Shown in pieces: positions 1 to 9,062 of a stretch of 64,000 nucleotides of DNA. Below the pieces are notes generated by a model. It did not search any database. It had not been told where the DNA came from and saw only the letters and a list, made by a program, of their open reading frames with translations. The DNA comes from Nocardia nova NBRC 15556 (GTDB taxonomy: Bacteria > Actinomycetota > Actinomycetes > Mycobacteriales > Mycobacteriaceae). A program made the position numbers and the translations under genes. Location: NCBI RefSeq assembly GCF_001613005.1, contig NZ_BDBN01000034.1, positions 34,870 through 98,869 of the forward strand, in the 5' to 3' direction. Position 1 is the first letter of the stretch. Every line of letters begins with the position of its first letter.

Positions 1-99
1 ACACATTGCGGGACAGACTGTTTCGTCTTCTTCGCCGTGGTGGTATCGGTCACCGTTCCAGCCTCGCGCAACTGCCGCCGGGGCGATTGAACGATTCGG

Positions 100-960
100 C
101 TAGGTCGCGGAATCGATGTCCACGCGGACGTTGCGGCTCAGCGCGGACGGCGGCAGGCCGAAGGTGGCACGGCAGGTTCGGGACAGGTGCGCACTGTCGG
201 CGAATCCCGCCGCATGCGCCGCGGCGGTCACATCGTCACCGGCCGCGGTCCGCGCGACGGCGGTCATGACGCGCAGCCACAACACGTACCGGCGCAGCGG
301 CAACCCGACCTGTTCGGTGAACACGTGGGTCAGCCGGCTCGTCGACATCCCCAGCCGCCCGGCCACGGTGCCGGTGCGCACCGGGCCCGCCGCGATCAGC
401 TCGGGGAGCAGTTCCAGCGCGGCGCTGACACCCGGATGGCGCGGCGGTGGTGCGGCCCCGGCGCCCACCGACCGGGTCAGCGCCGACACCGCGGCGCGCA
501 GGTCGCGGACGGCCGGATCGAGGCCGGCCAGGAGCTCGGCGCCCGCCCAGTCCGCGCCGAGACGGTGCTCCACCGCACTACCCAGCGCGGATTCCGGATC
601 GACGAACAGCGCGACCGCAGTACGGGCGCCCGTCATGATCGCGTGCCCGGTATCGGAGGGAATCCCCAGCCGAGTTCCGGTGTGCACGCGCCCGTCGTCG
701 CCGACCACTCGCAGATCCCTCGCCGCGACCATCAGCTGTACCGCATGGTGAGCGTGCCGTTCGGTCGGCCCGATCGCGCCCGCGTACGCCAGCACGCCCG
801 GCAGCAGCAGCGCCGCGCCCGACCATCGCCCAGCATCCGGAACATCGGTTACCGCAACGACTTTCGAGCGATCGACCGCCGCGCCGGCACCCTCGCACCC
901 TGTCTCGCGCAGGAACGGGCCTTCGGCGTCGGAGAAGTCACTCGGCATGTATCGAACCAT
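100..960 (-). CDS. AraC-family transcriptional regulator
   Basis: A 286-residue DNA-binding regulator. The N-terminal two thirds look like the cupin-type sensor half of AraC proteins, with a His-rich stretch (ERHAHHAVQLM) near residue 60. The C-terminal ~90 residues carry the double helix-turn-helix: GRLGMSTSRLTHVFTEQVG and, further on, AAHAAGFADSAHLSRTCRATFG. The ATG at 960 is the first start after a stop-rich stretch; an in-frame ATG lies at 948 and neither has a clear ribosome site. It lies 77 bases downstream of the carbonic anhydrase gene on the same strand. The ligand and targets cannot be told from sequence. The family call is firm, the function is not. Confidence 0.88.
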   Translation of the reverse strand: MVRYMPSDFSDAEGPFLRETGCEGAGAAVDRSKVVAVTDVPDAGRWSGAALLLPGVLAYAGAIGPTERHAHHAVQLMVAARDLRVVGDDGRVHTGTRLGIPSDTGHAIMTGARTAVALFVDPESALGSAVEHRLGADWAGAELLAGLDPAVRDLRAAVSALTRSVGAGAAPPPRHPGVSAALELLPELIAAGPVRTGTVAGRLGMSTSRLTHVFTEQVGLPLRRYVLWLRVMTAVARTAAGDDVTAAAHAAGFADSAHLSRTCRATFGLPPSALSRNVRVDIDSAT

Positions 961-1037
961 CGGACGGGAAGCGGGAACCCGCCTATCCTGCCATCCGCCG
1001 ACCGCACGCGGCAGCGGCTCTCCGCACCGCCTCGGAC

Positions 1038-1535
1038 TCAGGCGATGACCTCCTGGAGTTTGCCGGTGCCGACGTCGAAGACGAAGACGAAGCCGCGCAG
1101 CGAGGTCGTCTTCGTCACGAACGGGCTGGCCTCGATTCGCCGAATCGACTGGCGCACATCCGCATCCAGATCGTCGAAAGCCTCGGTAGCCCATTCGGGT
1201 TCGATGCCCACCTCGTCCTGAATTCCGCGTTTGAACTCGTCGTCGGTGAAGGTCAGCATGCCGCAGTCGGTGTGATGGATCAGGATGATCTCGGTGGTGC
1301 CCAGCAACCGCTGACTGATTGCCAGCGAACGGATCTCGTCGTCGGTCACCACCCCGCCCGCATTGCGGATGACGTGCGCCTCCCCCTCCTCGAGGCCGAG
1401 AACGCGGTAGACGTCCAGCCGCGCGTCCATGCACGCCACGACGGCGACGTGCTTGCTCGGCGGCAGCGGAAGCGGTCCGCTGAACTGTGCTGCGTATTCG
1501 GCGTTGTTGGCCAGAAGCTCGTCGGTCACGGTCAT
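1038..1535 (-). CDS. beta-class carbonic anhydrase (Rv1284/CanA-like)
   Basis: Interconverts CO2 and bicarbonate in the cytoplasm with an active-site zinc. The 165-residue protein has the zinc ligands Cys35, His88 and Cys91 (motifs VACMDARLDVYR and HHTDCGM) and the Asp37/Arg39 pair of type I beta enzymes. It closely resembles M. tuberculosis Rv1284 in length and layout. The ATG at 1535 is chosen over one 33 bases upstream because GAAGGG sits about 8 bases before it and the protein then begins MTVTDELLANN, as in relatives. It is monocistronic or ends a run with the permease upstream. Confidence 0.95.
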   Translation of the reverse strand: MTVTDELLANNAEYAAQFSGPLPLPPSKHVAVVACMDARLDVYRVLGLEEGEAHVIRNAGGVVTDDEIRSLAISQRLLGTTEIILIHHTDCGMLTFTDDEFKRGIQDEVGIEPEWATEAFDDLDADVRQSIRRIEASPFVTKTTSLRGFVFVFDVGTGKLQEVIA

Positions 1536-1686
1536 GATCGCGCCCTTCGTCGGGGTAGCTGCGGACATTCACATGTACGCATGGATCGTGACTCCCGCCC
1601 GCCGCGAACACCAGGTATTCGCTCAGCGTGAAGTCAACGGTTGCCGATCGGGTGACACGACCGCCGCGCGTCGGCCGGGCGCGGAT

Positions 1687-3018
1687 TCACGGACGCATCG
1701 CCTTCGCCGCGTGCGCGATGCGCGATTCCGGGTGGGCGCGACGAGTGCGCACGCTGTTGACCAGCGCGAGTATTGCGCCCAGGCCGACCAGGACCAACCC
1801 GCGCGCCCATATGTCGGCATCGATGCGGGTGAACAGGTAGAGGCAGGAGGCCAGTGCCAGCCACGGAACGAGCGTCGGGACGCGGAAGTGGTCGGTGTCG
1901 ACGGGATGGCGGCGCTCGAGCAGAACCGAACAGTTCACCGCCGCGAAGACGACGAGCAGAAGCAGAACCAGAGTTTCGGCCAGCACGGCGACCTCGCCGG
2001 TGAGCGCGAGGGCGACGGATACGCCCGAGGTCGCCACCACCGCGACCCACGGAGTGCGACGGCCGGGAAGCAGGCGGGTCAGCACCGCCGGCAGCAGTCC
2101 GTCGCGTGCCATGCCGTAGGCCAGCCGCGAGGCCATGATGCCGGTCAGCAATGCGCCGTTGGCGACGGCGACCAGGGCGATCACACTGAACAACCGGTCG
2201 GGCACCCCGCCGGCCCGGCGCACCACCTCGAGCAGCGGACCGCTCGACCGTGCCAGTTCGCCGGTGGGCACGGCGGCACTGGCGACCACACCCACCAGCA
2301 CGTACACCACTCCGGCGGTGAGCAGCGCGCCGAACAGCGCGAACGGGTACGAGCGACGCGGATCGCGCACCTCCTCCGCCAGATTCACCGAGGTCTCGAA
2401 ACCGACGAAGGAGTAGAAGGCCAGCACCGTCCCCGCGAGCACTGCCGGAACCGGACCGTGTTCCGCGGTGCCGATCTCGGTGAGCCTGCCGGGATCGGCG
2501 TCACCGCGAACCAGGATCCACGCACCCAACCCGATGATCAGCACCAGCCCACTGAGCTCGATCAGACTCGCCGCCACATTGGCGCGCAGCGATTCCTTGA
2601 TCCCCCGAATGTTGAGCAACGCCAGCGCGACCAGGAAGACCACGATGACCAGCGCGGTCGGTGCGGACACAAGCGCTTGGAGATAGTCACCGGCGAATGC
2701 CCGCGCCAGCGCCCCCACCGACACCACACCCGCGGCGAGCATGCAGAAGCCGACCAGCGAACCGGCGGCGGGTCCCAGTGCGCGGGTCGCGTAGTGCGCC
2801 GAACCACCGGCCCGCGGGTACTTCGTCGCCAGCTCGGCATACGACGCCGCGGTGAGTGTGGCCAGTCCGAGGGCGACGGCCAGCGGTAACCAGACCGCAC
2901 CGCCCGACGCCTGCGCCACGGAACCGATCAGCACGTACACGCCGGCCCCGAGCACGTCGCCCAGGATGAAGAAGTACAGCAGAGGCGTACTGACGGCGCG
3001 CTTCAACGAACGGGGCAT
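1687..3018 (-). CDS. APC-superfamily amino-acid permease
   Basis: A 443-residue integral membrane transporter with about 12 predicted hydrophobic helices. The N-terminal segment (LLYFFILGDVLGAGVYVLIG) has the Gly-rich, helix-breaking first membrane span typical of amino acid/polyamine/organocation carriers. The middle carries FYSFVGFETSVNLAEEVRDP, the conserved helix 6-loop region of the family. The substrate is probably an amino acid or amine taken up with protons; which one cannot be said. The ATG at 3018 precedes MPRSLKRAVST; further upstream the frame reads as non-coding. The DUF4186 gene lies 92 bases upstream. Confidence 0.9.
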   Translation of the reverse strand: MPRSLKRAVSTPLLYFFILGDVLGAGVYVLIGSVAQASGGAVWLPLAVALGLATLTAASYAELATKYPRAGGSAHYATRALGPAAGSLVGFCMLAAGVVSVGALARAFAGDYLQALVSAPTALVIVVFLVALALLNIRGIKESLRANVAASLIELSGLVLIIGLGAWILVRGDADPGRLTEIGTAEHGPVPAVLAGTVLAFYSFVGFETSVNLAEEVRDPRRSYPFALFGALLTAGVVYVLVGVVASAAVPTGELARSSGPLLEVVRRAGGVPDRLFSVIALVAVANGALLTGIMASRLAYGMARDGLLPAVLTRLLPGRRTPWVAVVATSGVSVALALTGEVAVLAETLVLLLLVVFAAVNCSVLLERRHPVDTDHFRVPTLVPWLALASCLYLFTRIDADIWARGLVLVGLGAILALVNSVRTRRAHPESRIAHAAKAMRP

Positions 3019-3110
3019 ATCGGCCACGTACCCGCCCGGCGCGCATCGAACCGAAAATGCCGGTGACCGTGCGCCGACATGCGGGTCGCCGGACGGCCGC
3101 GTTCGCAGCC

Positions 3111-3533
3111 CTATCCGTCGCCGCGGCGGTCCGAGTCCTCGTCGCCCGGTACCCGTACCGTCCTGCGAGCGCACTCTTTTTCGACCCAGCGGCAGATGAT
3201 GTCCACGACGTATTCACGCTCGGGCGTGGTCAGTTCGCGGCCCTTGCCGATGCCGTGCGTTCGCTGCAGACAGCTGCGACAGCAGGTGCCGGTGGCGTGC
3301 TGAGCGCGAAAGACCGGATGACCGCCCCAGGGAGTCTGCTTCCCGTCCTTCGCGGGATGAGCCGGCGCGAGCCGCTTGCCGATGAGATCGGCCGCGTGCT
3401 CGCGCACCACCGTCATGCCACGCAGCGCGACGAACTCCATCTCGGGTTCACGCAGGTGGAACTTCGCCCGGAACGGCTGCCGCGCGATGGCAGCGAGGCG
3501 AGCGTCGAGAGTTGCGTGGTCCAGCCGCACCAC
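3111..3533 (-). CDS. DUF4186 family protein
   Basis: A 140-residue protein of unknown function that I recognise as DUF4186. The signature runs through FHLREPEMEFVALRGM, HAADLIGKRLAPAHPAKDGK, QTPWGGHPVF and the Cys pair in ATGTCCRSCLQRTHGI. The paired cysteines and conserved histidines suggest metal binding, but that is inference. Starts GTG at 3533 (a second GTG follows directly); the ribosome site is weak. It sits between the GH15 gene upstream and the permease downstream, all on the minus strand. Nothing ties it functionally to either. Confidence 0.85.
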   Translation of the reverse strand: MVRLDHATLDARLAAIARQPFRAKFHLREPEMEFVALRGMTVVREHAADLIGKRLAPAHPAKDGKQTPWGGHPVFRAQHATGTCCRSCLQRTHGIGKGRELTTPEREYVVDIICRWVEKECARRTVRVPGDEDSDRRGDG

Positions 3534-3624
3534 ACCAGCCTAGAACGACCGGCCGACACGACCGTTCGCCCGGACGAGCGGCTACGACAGCTCCGCATCC
3601 GGCCACGGTCCGGCATCGGGAGGC

Positions 3625-5571
3625 TCAGATGTGGATGTATCCGCCGGTGAGCATGCCGTCGTCGAGGCGGGGGGCGATGGACTCTCCCCCGAGTGCCGTG
3701 CGCAACTCGATCCGCTCGTCCCGGACGACGTGCATGACGGCATTGATCAACGCCAGGTGCGTGAACGCCTGGGGGTAATTGCCCCAGTGCCGTCCGGTCA
3801 CGGGATCGATCTCCTCGGCGTAGAGGCCCAGCGGGCTGGCATAGCCGAGCAGCTTCTCACACAACTGTTTGGCACGGTGCTTCTCGCCGATTTCCGACAG
3901 CGCCGACACCAGCCAGAACGAGCAGATCGTGAAAGTGCCTTCGGCTCCGGAGAATCCGTCGTCGGTTTCGTCGGTGCGGTAGCGCAGGACGAGGCCGTCG
4001 CTGGTGAGTTCGTCGGCGATGGCGAGCACCGTCTTGCGGACGCGTTCGTCGTCTGGAGGCAGGAACCGGACCAGCGGGATGAGCAGGGTCGAGGCGTCCA
4101 GTGCCGTGCTGCCGTAGTACTGGGTGAACACACCCCGCGAGTCGACGGCATTGGCGCAGACGTCGGTGCGGATCTCGTCTGCCGAACGCTGCCAGCGGGC
4201 GGCACGTTCGAAATCCTGATGGATACGGGCCAGGCGCGCGCCGCGGTCCGCGGCGACCCAGCACATGACCTTGCTGGAGGTGAAGTGCTGCGGCTTCCCG
4301 CGCACCTCCCAGATACCGTGGTCGGGTTCGCGCCACACCGCGAGCGCGCTCTTGACCGCCCAGCGCAGCAGCGGCCAGGTGCGCGCGTCGATCTGATCCT
4401 GATGGCGGGCGTAGAGATAGACCGAATCCAGCGCCGCACCCCAGACATCGTGCTGGCGTTGCCGATACGCGTCGTTGCCGACCCGCACGGGGCCGGCGTT
4501 CTCGTACCCCCGCAGGTTGTCCAGGGTGCGTTCCCGCAGATCGGTTTCACCGCCGATGCCGTAGACGATCTGCATGTCCTCGGCGTTCTCGGCCAGATTG
4601 ATGATGTGGGAGAAGTAGTCGTTGGCCTCCCAGTTGAAGCCCAGGGTGTACAGACCCCACAGCGCGAAGGCCGAGTCCCGGATCCAGGTGTAGCGGTAGT
4701 CCCAATTGCGTTCTCCGCCAGGTGTTTCCGGCAGCGATGTGGTCGGCGCGGCGACGATGGCGCCGGTCGGGGCGAAGGTCAGGCCCTTGAGCGTCAGGGC
4801 GCTGCGCGTGAGCTGGGCGCTCCAGGGGTGGTCCGGGAACCGGCCGCCGGCCAGCCAGTGCCGCCAGTGATGCACGGTTCCGATCAGCCGTTCGCGAGCC
4901 TCGTCGACGGTTTCGGGAGCCGCCCGGCTCCCCCACGACAGCGCACAGTAGCGGGTGTCGCCGCTCTTGAGCAGGGTGCGGGCCACCGCCCGCGAGCCCT
5001 CGATTCCGAGGCGCAGATCCGTGGTGAGCCGCAACGGCAGATCGACACCGTCGGCGTCGGCCTGGGCCAGGTGGTAACTGTCGAGGTATTCCCATGTGGC
5101 CCGGGCGCGCCCGTATTCGTAGGCGGGCTGGCAGTCGAGCACGAACTGGATCTGCCCCGTCTCGCAGTGCACGATGCGCAGCAGGATGTGTTCGGCGTCG
5201 TAGTCGGTGGGTGCGCGCCGGTGCGCGCTGCGGCCGGGTTGCTGGTGCCGCCACGGGCCGACCAGCAGAACGTCGCGCACGGTTGCCCATCCTTCGCCAC
5301 TGCGCCAGCTCGTCTCCATGACCATCGTCCCGGGGATGTACCGGCGATCGGCCGGGGTCGCGATGTCGTCAGGAGCGAAGCGGAACGACCCGGCGGAACG
5401 ATCGAGGATCGCACCGAAGACGCTCGGAGAATCCATGCGGGGCAGACACATCCATTCGATGGCGCCGCTGGGCGCGATGAGGGCTGTGACCTCGGAATCG
5501 GAGATGAACGCGTAGTCGTCGATGCGCGGGAAGGCGGTGACCCGGGGCGTGTGTTCCGGATGGTCGTTCAT
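3625..5571 (-). CDS. GH15-family glycoside hydrolase (glucoamylase/trehalase)
   Basis: A 648-residue cytoplasmic enzyme. It has the two-part architecture of bacterial GH15 proteins: an N-terminal beta-sandwich (TEALIAPSGAIEW-like segment near residue 30) and an (alpha/alpha)6 barrel. Barrel motifs are NWDYRYTWIRDSAF around residue 285, GIWEVRGKPQHFTSSK with the likely general-acid Glu, and EGTFTICSFWLVSAL with the second acid. In mycobacteria a protein of this length hydrolyses trehalose; that activity is likely here, but a glucan glucohydrolase is not excluded. The ATG at 5571 follows GGGAG at 6-base spacing. No signal peptide. Confidence 0.92.
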   Translation of the reverse strand: MNDHPEHTPRVTAFPRIDDYAFISDSEVTALIAPSGAIEWMCLPRMDSPSVFGAILDRSAGSFRFAPDDIATPADRRYIPGTMVMETSWRSGEGWATVRDVLLVGPWRHQQPGRSAHRRAPTDYDAEHILLRIVHCETGQIQFVLDCQPAYEYGRARATWEYLDSYHLAQADADGVDLPLRLTTDLRLGIEGSRAVARTLLKSGDTRYCALSWGSRAAPETVDEARERLIGTVHHWRHWLAGGRFPDHPWSAQLTRSALTLKGLTFAPTGAIVAAPTTSLPETPGGERNWDYRYTWIRDSAFALWGLYTLGFNWEANDYFSHIINLAENAEDMQIVYGIGGETDLRERTLDNLRGYENAGPVRVGNDAYRQRQHDVWGAALDSVYLYARHQDQIDARTWPLLRWAVKSALAVWREPDHGIWEVRGKPQHFTSSKVMCWVAADRGARLARIHQDFERAARWQRSADEIRTDVCANAVDSRGVFTQYYGSTALDASTLLIPLVRFLPPDDERVRKTVLAIADELTSDGLVLRYRTDETDDGFSGAEGTFTICSFWLVSALSEIGEKHRAKQLCEKLLGYASPLGLYAEEIDPVTGRHWGNYPQAFTHLALINAVMHVVRDERIELRTALGGESIAPRLDDGMLTGGYIHI

Positions 5572-5709
5572 GCGGTGCTCCCATTCGCCACCTGATCGGC
5601 CCGCTCGGGCACTGCTTCGATCGTAAGTCCGCCGGTGCCCGGTTTCTACCGGCGTAGGGAAGGCGATGCGAGCATCCACCTGGTTGTCTGGAAATTTGCC
5701 GAATACGGC

Positions 5710-6249
5710 GTGGAGACGCTGCCGCCCGACGACGATGAGAGGGTGACCGACGAAGACGGCAGGAGCGCCCTCGCCACCGCGCAACATCGGGGCCGCGAGG
5801 TGCGGCGAGCCTGGCTGGAGACACTGGGGCCCGGGGAGCGGTCGGCGGTGTGGGCCTGGGCGGCGTTCACGGCGACCTTCGGGACCACGCGCGCCCTCAC
5901 GCACTGGATCCGCGCCGGGCACGGGCCCAGTGGTGGCGGAATGAGTCTGGGCGGCAAGCATTTCCACCACTACAACATCGGGATCGCGACGCTCGCGGCG
6001 GTGGGGTTGGTGGCGTTGCGCGGCACCGAACGCGCCCGCCGGCATCCGGTGGTGGCCACCTCCTACGGCGCCGGTTCAGCCCTGATCGTCGACGAACTGG
6101 CGCTGCTGCTGGATCTCGAGGACGTCTATTGGGCACGGGAGGGACGGACCAGCGTCGATGCGGCGGTGCTGGTGATCGGCCTCGGCGGGCTGGCTACCGC
6201 CGGATTCGAGTTCTGGCCGCGCGCGCACCGCGCATTGTGGGGGCGATGA
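5710..6249 (+). CDS. conserved integral membrane protein
   Basis: About 179 residues with four predicted membrane helices: AVWAWAAFTATFGTTRALTH, NIGIATLAAVGLVAL, VVATSYGAGSALIVDELALLL and VDAAVLVIGLGGLATAGFEF. A His-rich loop, GGKHFHHYNIG, joins helices 1 and 2, and acidic DELALLLDLEDVYW follows helix 3; together they could bind a metal. This arrangement recurs in actinobacterial proteins of unknown function. The start is uncertain: GTG at 5635, 5710 or 5743 are all in frame and none has a convincing ribosome site. Divergent from the GH15 gene. Confidence 0.75.
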   Translation: METLPPDDDERVTDEDGRSALATAQHRGREVRRAWLETLGPGERSAVWAWAAFTATFGTTRALTHWIRAGHGPSGGGMSLGGKHFHHYNIGIATLAAVGLVALRGTERARRHPVVATSYGAGSALIVDELALLLDLEDVYWAREGRTSVDAAVLVIGLGGLATAGFEFWPRAHRALWGR

Positions 6250-6281
6250 CGGCCCGATACCCGCGGTGACGGCGGCAGGGG

Positions 6282-6761
6282 TCAGCGCCCTTCGGCGGTG
6301 TCGTTTCGCCGAACGTCGTTTCTCGGAACGTCACTTCTCGGGACGTCGTTACTCCGAGCATCGGATCCGGAAGTCCGGCCGGGCTCGGCGTCCTTCCCCG
6401 GCTCGCGGGTTCGCGCGTCCGGATCGACCTTGTCGGCACGGTGGAACTCCTGGGTGAGTTCGTCGCGCGACGTCGCGGCGTCGTTGTGGTGGGCGGCCGC
6501 CTGTTCCTTCAGACCGGCCGCCTGTGCCGCCTTGATATCGGCCTCGGCGGCCGCTGCCCGGGCTTTGGCCGCGGTTTCGTCGGCGAGCGCTTGGCGGCGG
6601 CCGACCTCGTGGGACCGCTCGGTCGCCTTCGCCCGGATCTCCGCGGCTTCCGTGCGGCGGTGTTCCCTACGTTGGGCCACGGCCACGCGGGCCAGCGCGG
6701 CGATGACCAGGATCGCCACAACCACGACAACAACGATCACGACGATCGTGGTGGTACTCAT
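6282..6761 (-). CDS. single-span membrane protein with Ala-rich coiled coil and repeat tail
   Basis: A 159-residue protein of unknown function. Residues 4-28 form one very hydrophobic helix (IVVIVVVVVVAILVIAALA); then follows a charged, Ala-rich heptad region (about 30-100) likely to be a coiled coil, and a disordered tail of DVPR-type five-residue repeats. The ATG at 6761 has GAGGAG six bases upstream, which decides the start. It probably projects from the membrane into the cytoplasm. Just downstream of the 51-residue membrane protein on the same strand, so possibly co-transcribed. No enzyme motif is visible. Confidence 0.75.
   Translation of the reverse strand: MSTTTIVVIVVVVVVAILVIAALARVAVAQRREHRRTEAAEIRAKATERSHEVGRRQALADETAAKARAAAAEADIKAAQAAGLKEQAAAHHNDAATSRDELTQEFHRADKVDPDARTREPGKDAEPGRTSGSDARSNDVPRSDVPRNDVRRNDTAEGR
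6311..6355 (+). repeat. three tandem 15-bp repeats inside the coiled-coil gene
   Basis: Three adjacent 15-base units (6311, 6326, 6341) of the form GRACGTCRYTWCTCS, with a partial unit before them. On the minus strand they encode [S/N]DVPR five-residue repeats at the protein C-terminus. Unit number may vary between strains. Confidence 0.85.
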
Positions 6762-6832
6762 CTCGACTCCTCGAACTCGCTCGGGGTTCCGGCGTGCGGC
6801 CGGCACCGGTACCGGCGTCGGAAGTAATGGCG

Positions 6833-6988
6833 TCAGTAGTAATGGCGCCGCCCGCCGACGGCACGACCCATCGACCCCATGGCCAGCAGCACCAGACCGA
6901 TGACGAGGACCACGATTCCGATGATCCAGATGATGTGGATCTTCAGCAGAAAACCGACGACGAGGAGAATGATTCCGAGAATGATCAT
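6833..6988 (-). CDS. small two-helix membrane protein (DUF6131-like)
   Basis: A 51-residue protein made of two membrane helices (MIILGIILLVVGFLL and IIWIIGIVVLVIGLVLLAMG) and a short basic tail SMGRAVGGRRHYY. This is the layout of a widespread actinobacterial family that I recall as DUF6131; its function is unknown. The ATG at 6988 is the only sensible start because upstream sequence in frame is unlike the family. It lies 71 bases upstream of the coiled-coil membrane protein gene. Confidence 0.8.
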   Translation of the reverse strand: MIILGIILLVVGFLLKIHIIWIIGIVVLVIGLVLLAMGSMGRAVGGRRHYY

Positions 6989-7315
6989 GGTCGACACCTG
7001 ATTCGGCGAATGAGCGACGGGCCTGTACCGGGCACTTCGACGGTCTGCAAAGCTACCCACCGGCTACACGCTGTAGAACTTACACAACCACCGCGAACGC
7101 ACCCTGTCAACGGTGTTCGGCTCCGGCCCGCAACCCGGTTCTGCGGCCGCGGCGACCGGTGGTCCCGATGCGGATGCCCGGCGCAGCGCAGGTCCCGGTC
7201 ATCGGGAACCGTACCGCCGTGAGCGCCGGTCAGCGGGACGACATCTGCTCGAGAACCGCGCACGTTCCTAGCGTCGAAGGCGGAGAAACAGGTCTCCGGC
7301 GAAAGGTATCCGACT
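6989..7315. other. intergenic region between divergent genes, no gene seen
   Basis: 327 bases separate the start of the small membrane protein (minus) and the monooxygenase (plus), so both promoters must lie here. No open frame with coding character and no long dyad was found. A short 5-bp inverted repeat (GGAGA ... TCTCC) lies just before the ribosome site GAAAGG of the monooxygenase. Confidence 0.6.
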
Positions 7316-8962
7316 GTGACCCCCGAGACGACATCGTCCACTGGGAATATCCGTACCGGCGTCGATGTGGTGATCGTCGGCGCAGGCATCGCAGGGCTCT
7401 ACGCGATTCACCGGCTGCGCGGGCAAGGCCTGCGCGTGCGGGCGTTCGAGGCGGGCGACGGCGTGGGTGGAGTGTGGTATTGGAACCGCTACCCGGGCGC
7501 GCGCTGCGACGTCGAGAGCGTCGACTACTCGTACTCGTTCGACGAAGCCCTGCAGCAGGAATGGAACTGGAGCGAGAAATACGCCACCCAGCCCGAGATC
7601 CTGTCCTATCTCGAACACGTCGCCGACCGCTACGATCTGCGCCGCGACATCGAATTCGGCACGCGGGTAACCGATATCGTGCTCGACGAGAGCACACTGC
7701 ACTGGCGGGTCCGCGTCGACAGCGGCGCCGAGGTGACGGCGCGGTTCGTCGTGCTGGCCACCGGTCCGCTGTCGAACGCCAATACCCCCGACATCGACGG
7801 CCTGCCGACCTTCGCCGGCCGGCTGCTGCACACCTCCAGCTGGCCCGCCGATGGTGTCGACCTGACCGGGCAGCGCGTGGGCGTCATCGGCACCGGATCC
7901 TCGGGCATTCAAGCGATTCCACATCTCGCCGAGCAAGCGCAACGGCTGTACGTTTTCCAGCGCACGCCCAATTACAGTGTGCCCGCGGGCAATACGCCGT
8001 TGGACGAGAAGACGCGCCACGAGCAGAAAGCCGGCTATCCGGAACGGCGGCGGCTGTCGATGACCAGCGGCGGCGGTTCACCGCACCAGCCGCATCCGAA
8101 GAACACCCTCGAGGTCTCCGCCGAGGAGCGCCGCGCCGCCTACGAAAAGCGTTGGCAGCTGGGCGGTGTGCTGTTCAGCAAGACGTTCCCGGATCAGATG
8201 GTGACCGCCGAGGCGAACGAGCCGGCGCGCCTGTTCTGGGAGGAGAAGGTGCGTGCGGTGATCGACGATCCGCGCGTCGCCGACCTGCTGATCCCGCGCG
8301 ACCATCCGATCGGCGCCAAACGGATCTGCACCGACACCGACTACTACCAGACCTTCAACCGCGACAACGTCGAACTGGTGGATCTGCGCACGACACCGAT
8401 CCAGCGGATCGACGCCACGGGCGTGCACACCACCGACGCGCACTACACGCTCGACACCCTGGTCCTGGCCACCGGATTCGACGCGATGACCGGATCGGTC
8501 GCGAAGATGAATATCGTCGGCCGCGGCGGCGAAACCCTGAACGAGGCATGGCGCGAGGGCCCGAAAACCTATCTCGGCCTGGGCATCAGCGGCTTCCCGA
8601 ATCTGTTCAACCTCACCGGGCCCGGTAGTCCCTCGGTGCTGGCCAATATGGTGCTGCATTCGGAATTGCACGTGGACTGGGTGGCCGATGCGATCGACTT
8701 CCTGGACCGCCGCGGCGCCGCCGCGCTGGAGGCACGGCCCGACGCGGTCTCGGCCTGGGTCACCGAATGCGCCGAACGAGCCGCGAAAACTCTGATGCCA
8801 CAAGCAAATTCGTGGTATCTCGGCGCGAACGTCCCGGGTAGACCACGAGTCTTCATGCCCTTCGTCGGCGGCTTCGGCGTCTACGGCGAGATCATCGCCG
8901 AGGTGGCCGCGGCCGAGTACAAGGGCTTCGACGTCATCGACGCCCCCGCGGACCTCTGGTAG
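7316..8962 (+). CDS. Baeyer-Villiger-type flavoprotein monooxygenase
   Basis: A 548-residue FAD- and NADPH-dependent class B monooxygenase, of the cyclohexanone monooxygenase type, that inserts oxygen beside a carbonyl or oxidises S/N atoms. The FAD-binding GAGIAG is at residues 22-27, the Baeyer-Villiger fingerprint FAGRLLHTSSWP at 166-177, and the NADPH-binding GTGSSG at 192-197. ATGFD (about 385) is the usual C-terminal motif. The length is normal. It starts GTG at 7316 with GAAAGG 8 bases upstream. A strong hairpin follows the stop. The substrate is unknown; no hydrolase or dehydrogenase partner is adjacent. Confidence 0.93.
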   Translation: MTPETTSSTGNIRTGVDVVIVGAGIAGLYAIHRLRGQGLRVRAFEAGDGVGGVWYWNRYPGARCDVESVDYSYSFDEALQQEWNWSEKYATQPEILSYLEHVADRYDLRRDIEFGTRVTDIVLDESTLHWRVRVDSGAEVTARFVVLATGPLSNANTPDIDGLPTFAGRLLHTSSWPADGVDLTGQRVGVIGTGSSGIQAIPHLAEQAQRLYVFQRTPNYSVPAGNTPLDEKTRHEQKAGYPERRRLSMTSGGGSPHQPHPKNTLEVSAEERRAAYEKRWQLGGVLFSKTFPDQMVTAEANEPARLFWEEKVRAVIDDPRVADLLIPRDHPIGAKRICTDTDYYQTFNRDNVELVDLRTTPIQRIDATGVHTTDAHYTLDTLVLATGFDAMTGSVAKMNIVGRGGETLNEAWREGPKTYLGLGISGFPNLFNLTGPGSPSVLANMVLHSELHVDWVADAIDFLDRRGAAALEARPDAVSAWVTECAERAAKTLMPQANSWYLGANVPGRPRVFMPFVGGFGVYGEIIAEVAAAEYKGFDVIDAPADLW

Positions 8963-8980
8963 CGGCGATGTCTTCGCCTG

Positions 8981-9024
8981 CGAAGGCCCGGCCGGCTGCC
9001 TCGAGGCCGCCGGCCGGGCCTTCG
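8981..9024. terminator. bidirectional hairpin between convergent genes
   Basis: A perfect 16-bp stem (8981-8996 pairing with 9009-9024, arms CGAAGGCCCGGCCGGC and its complement) with a 12-base loop, lying between the convergent stops of the monooxygenase and OsmC genes. It lacks a clear T-tract, as is usual in high-GC actinobacteria, so it may work with Rho. Confidence 0.8.
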
Positions 9025-9062
9025 ATCATTTCGAGGCCGTCGCGAAAACTCGGAAACAGGGC

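Noticed and set aside
7316..8962. Intact monooxygenase and the pseudogene as products of a recent local duplication
   Set aside because: The remnant has an N-terminal helical domain that the intact enzyme lacks and different sequence around shared motifs, so they belong to different subfamilies.
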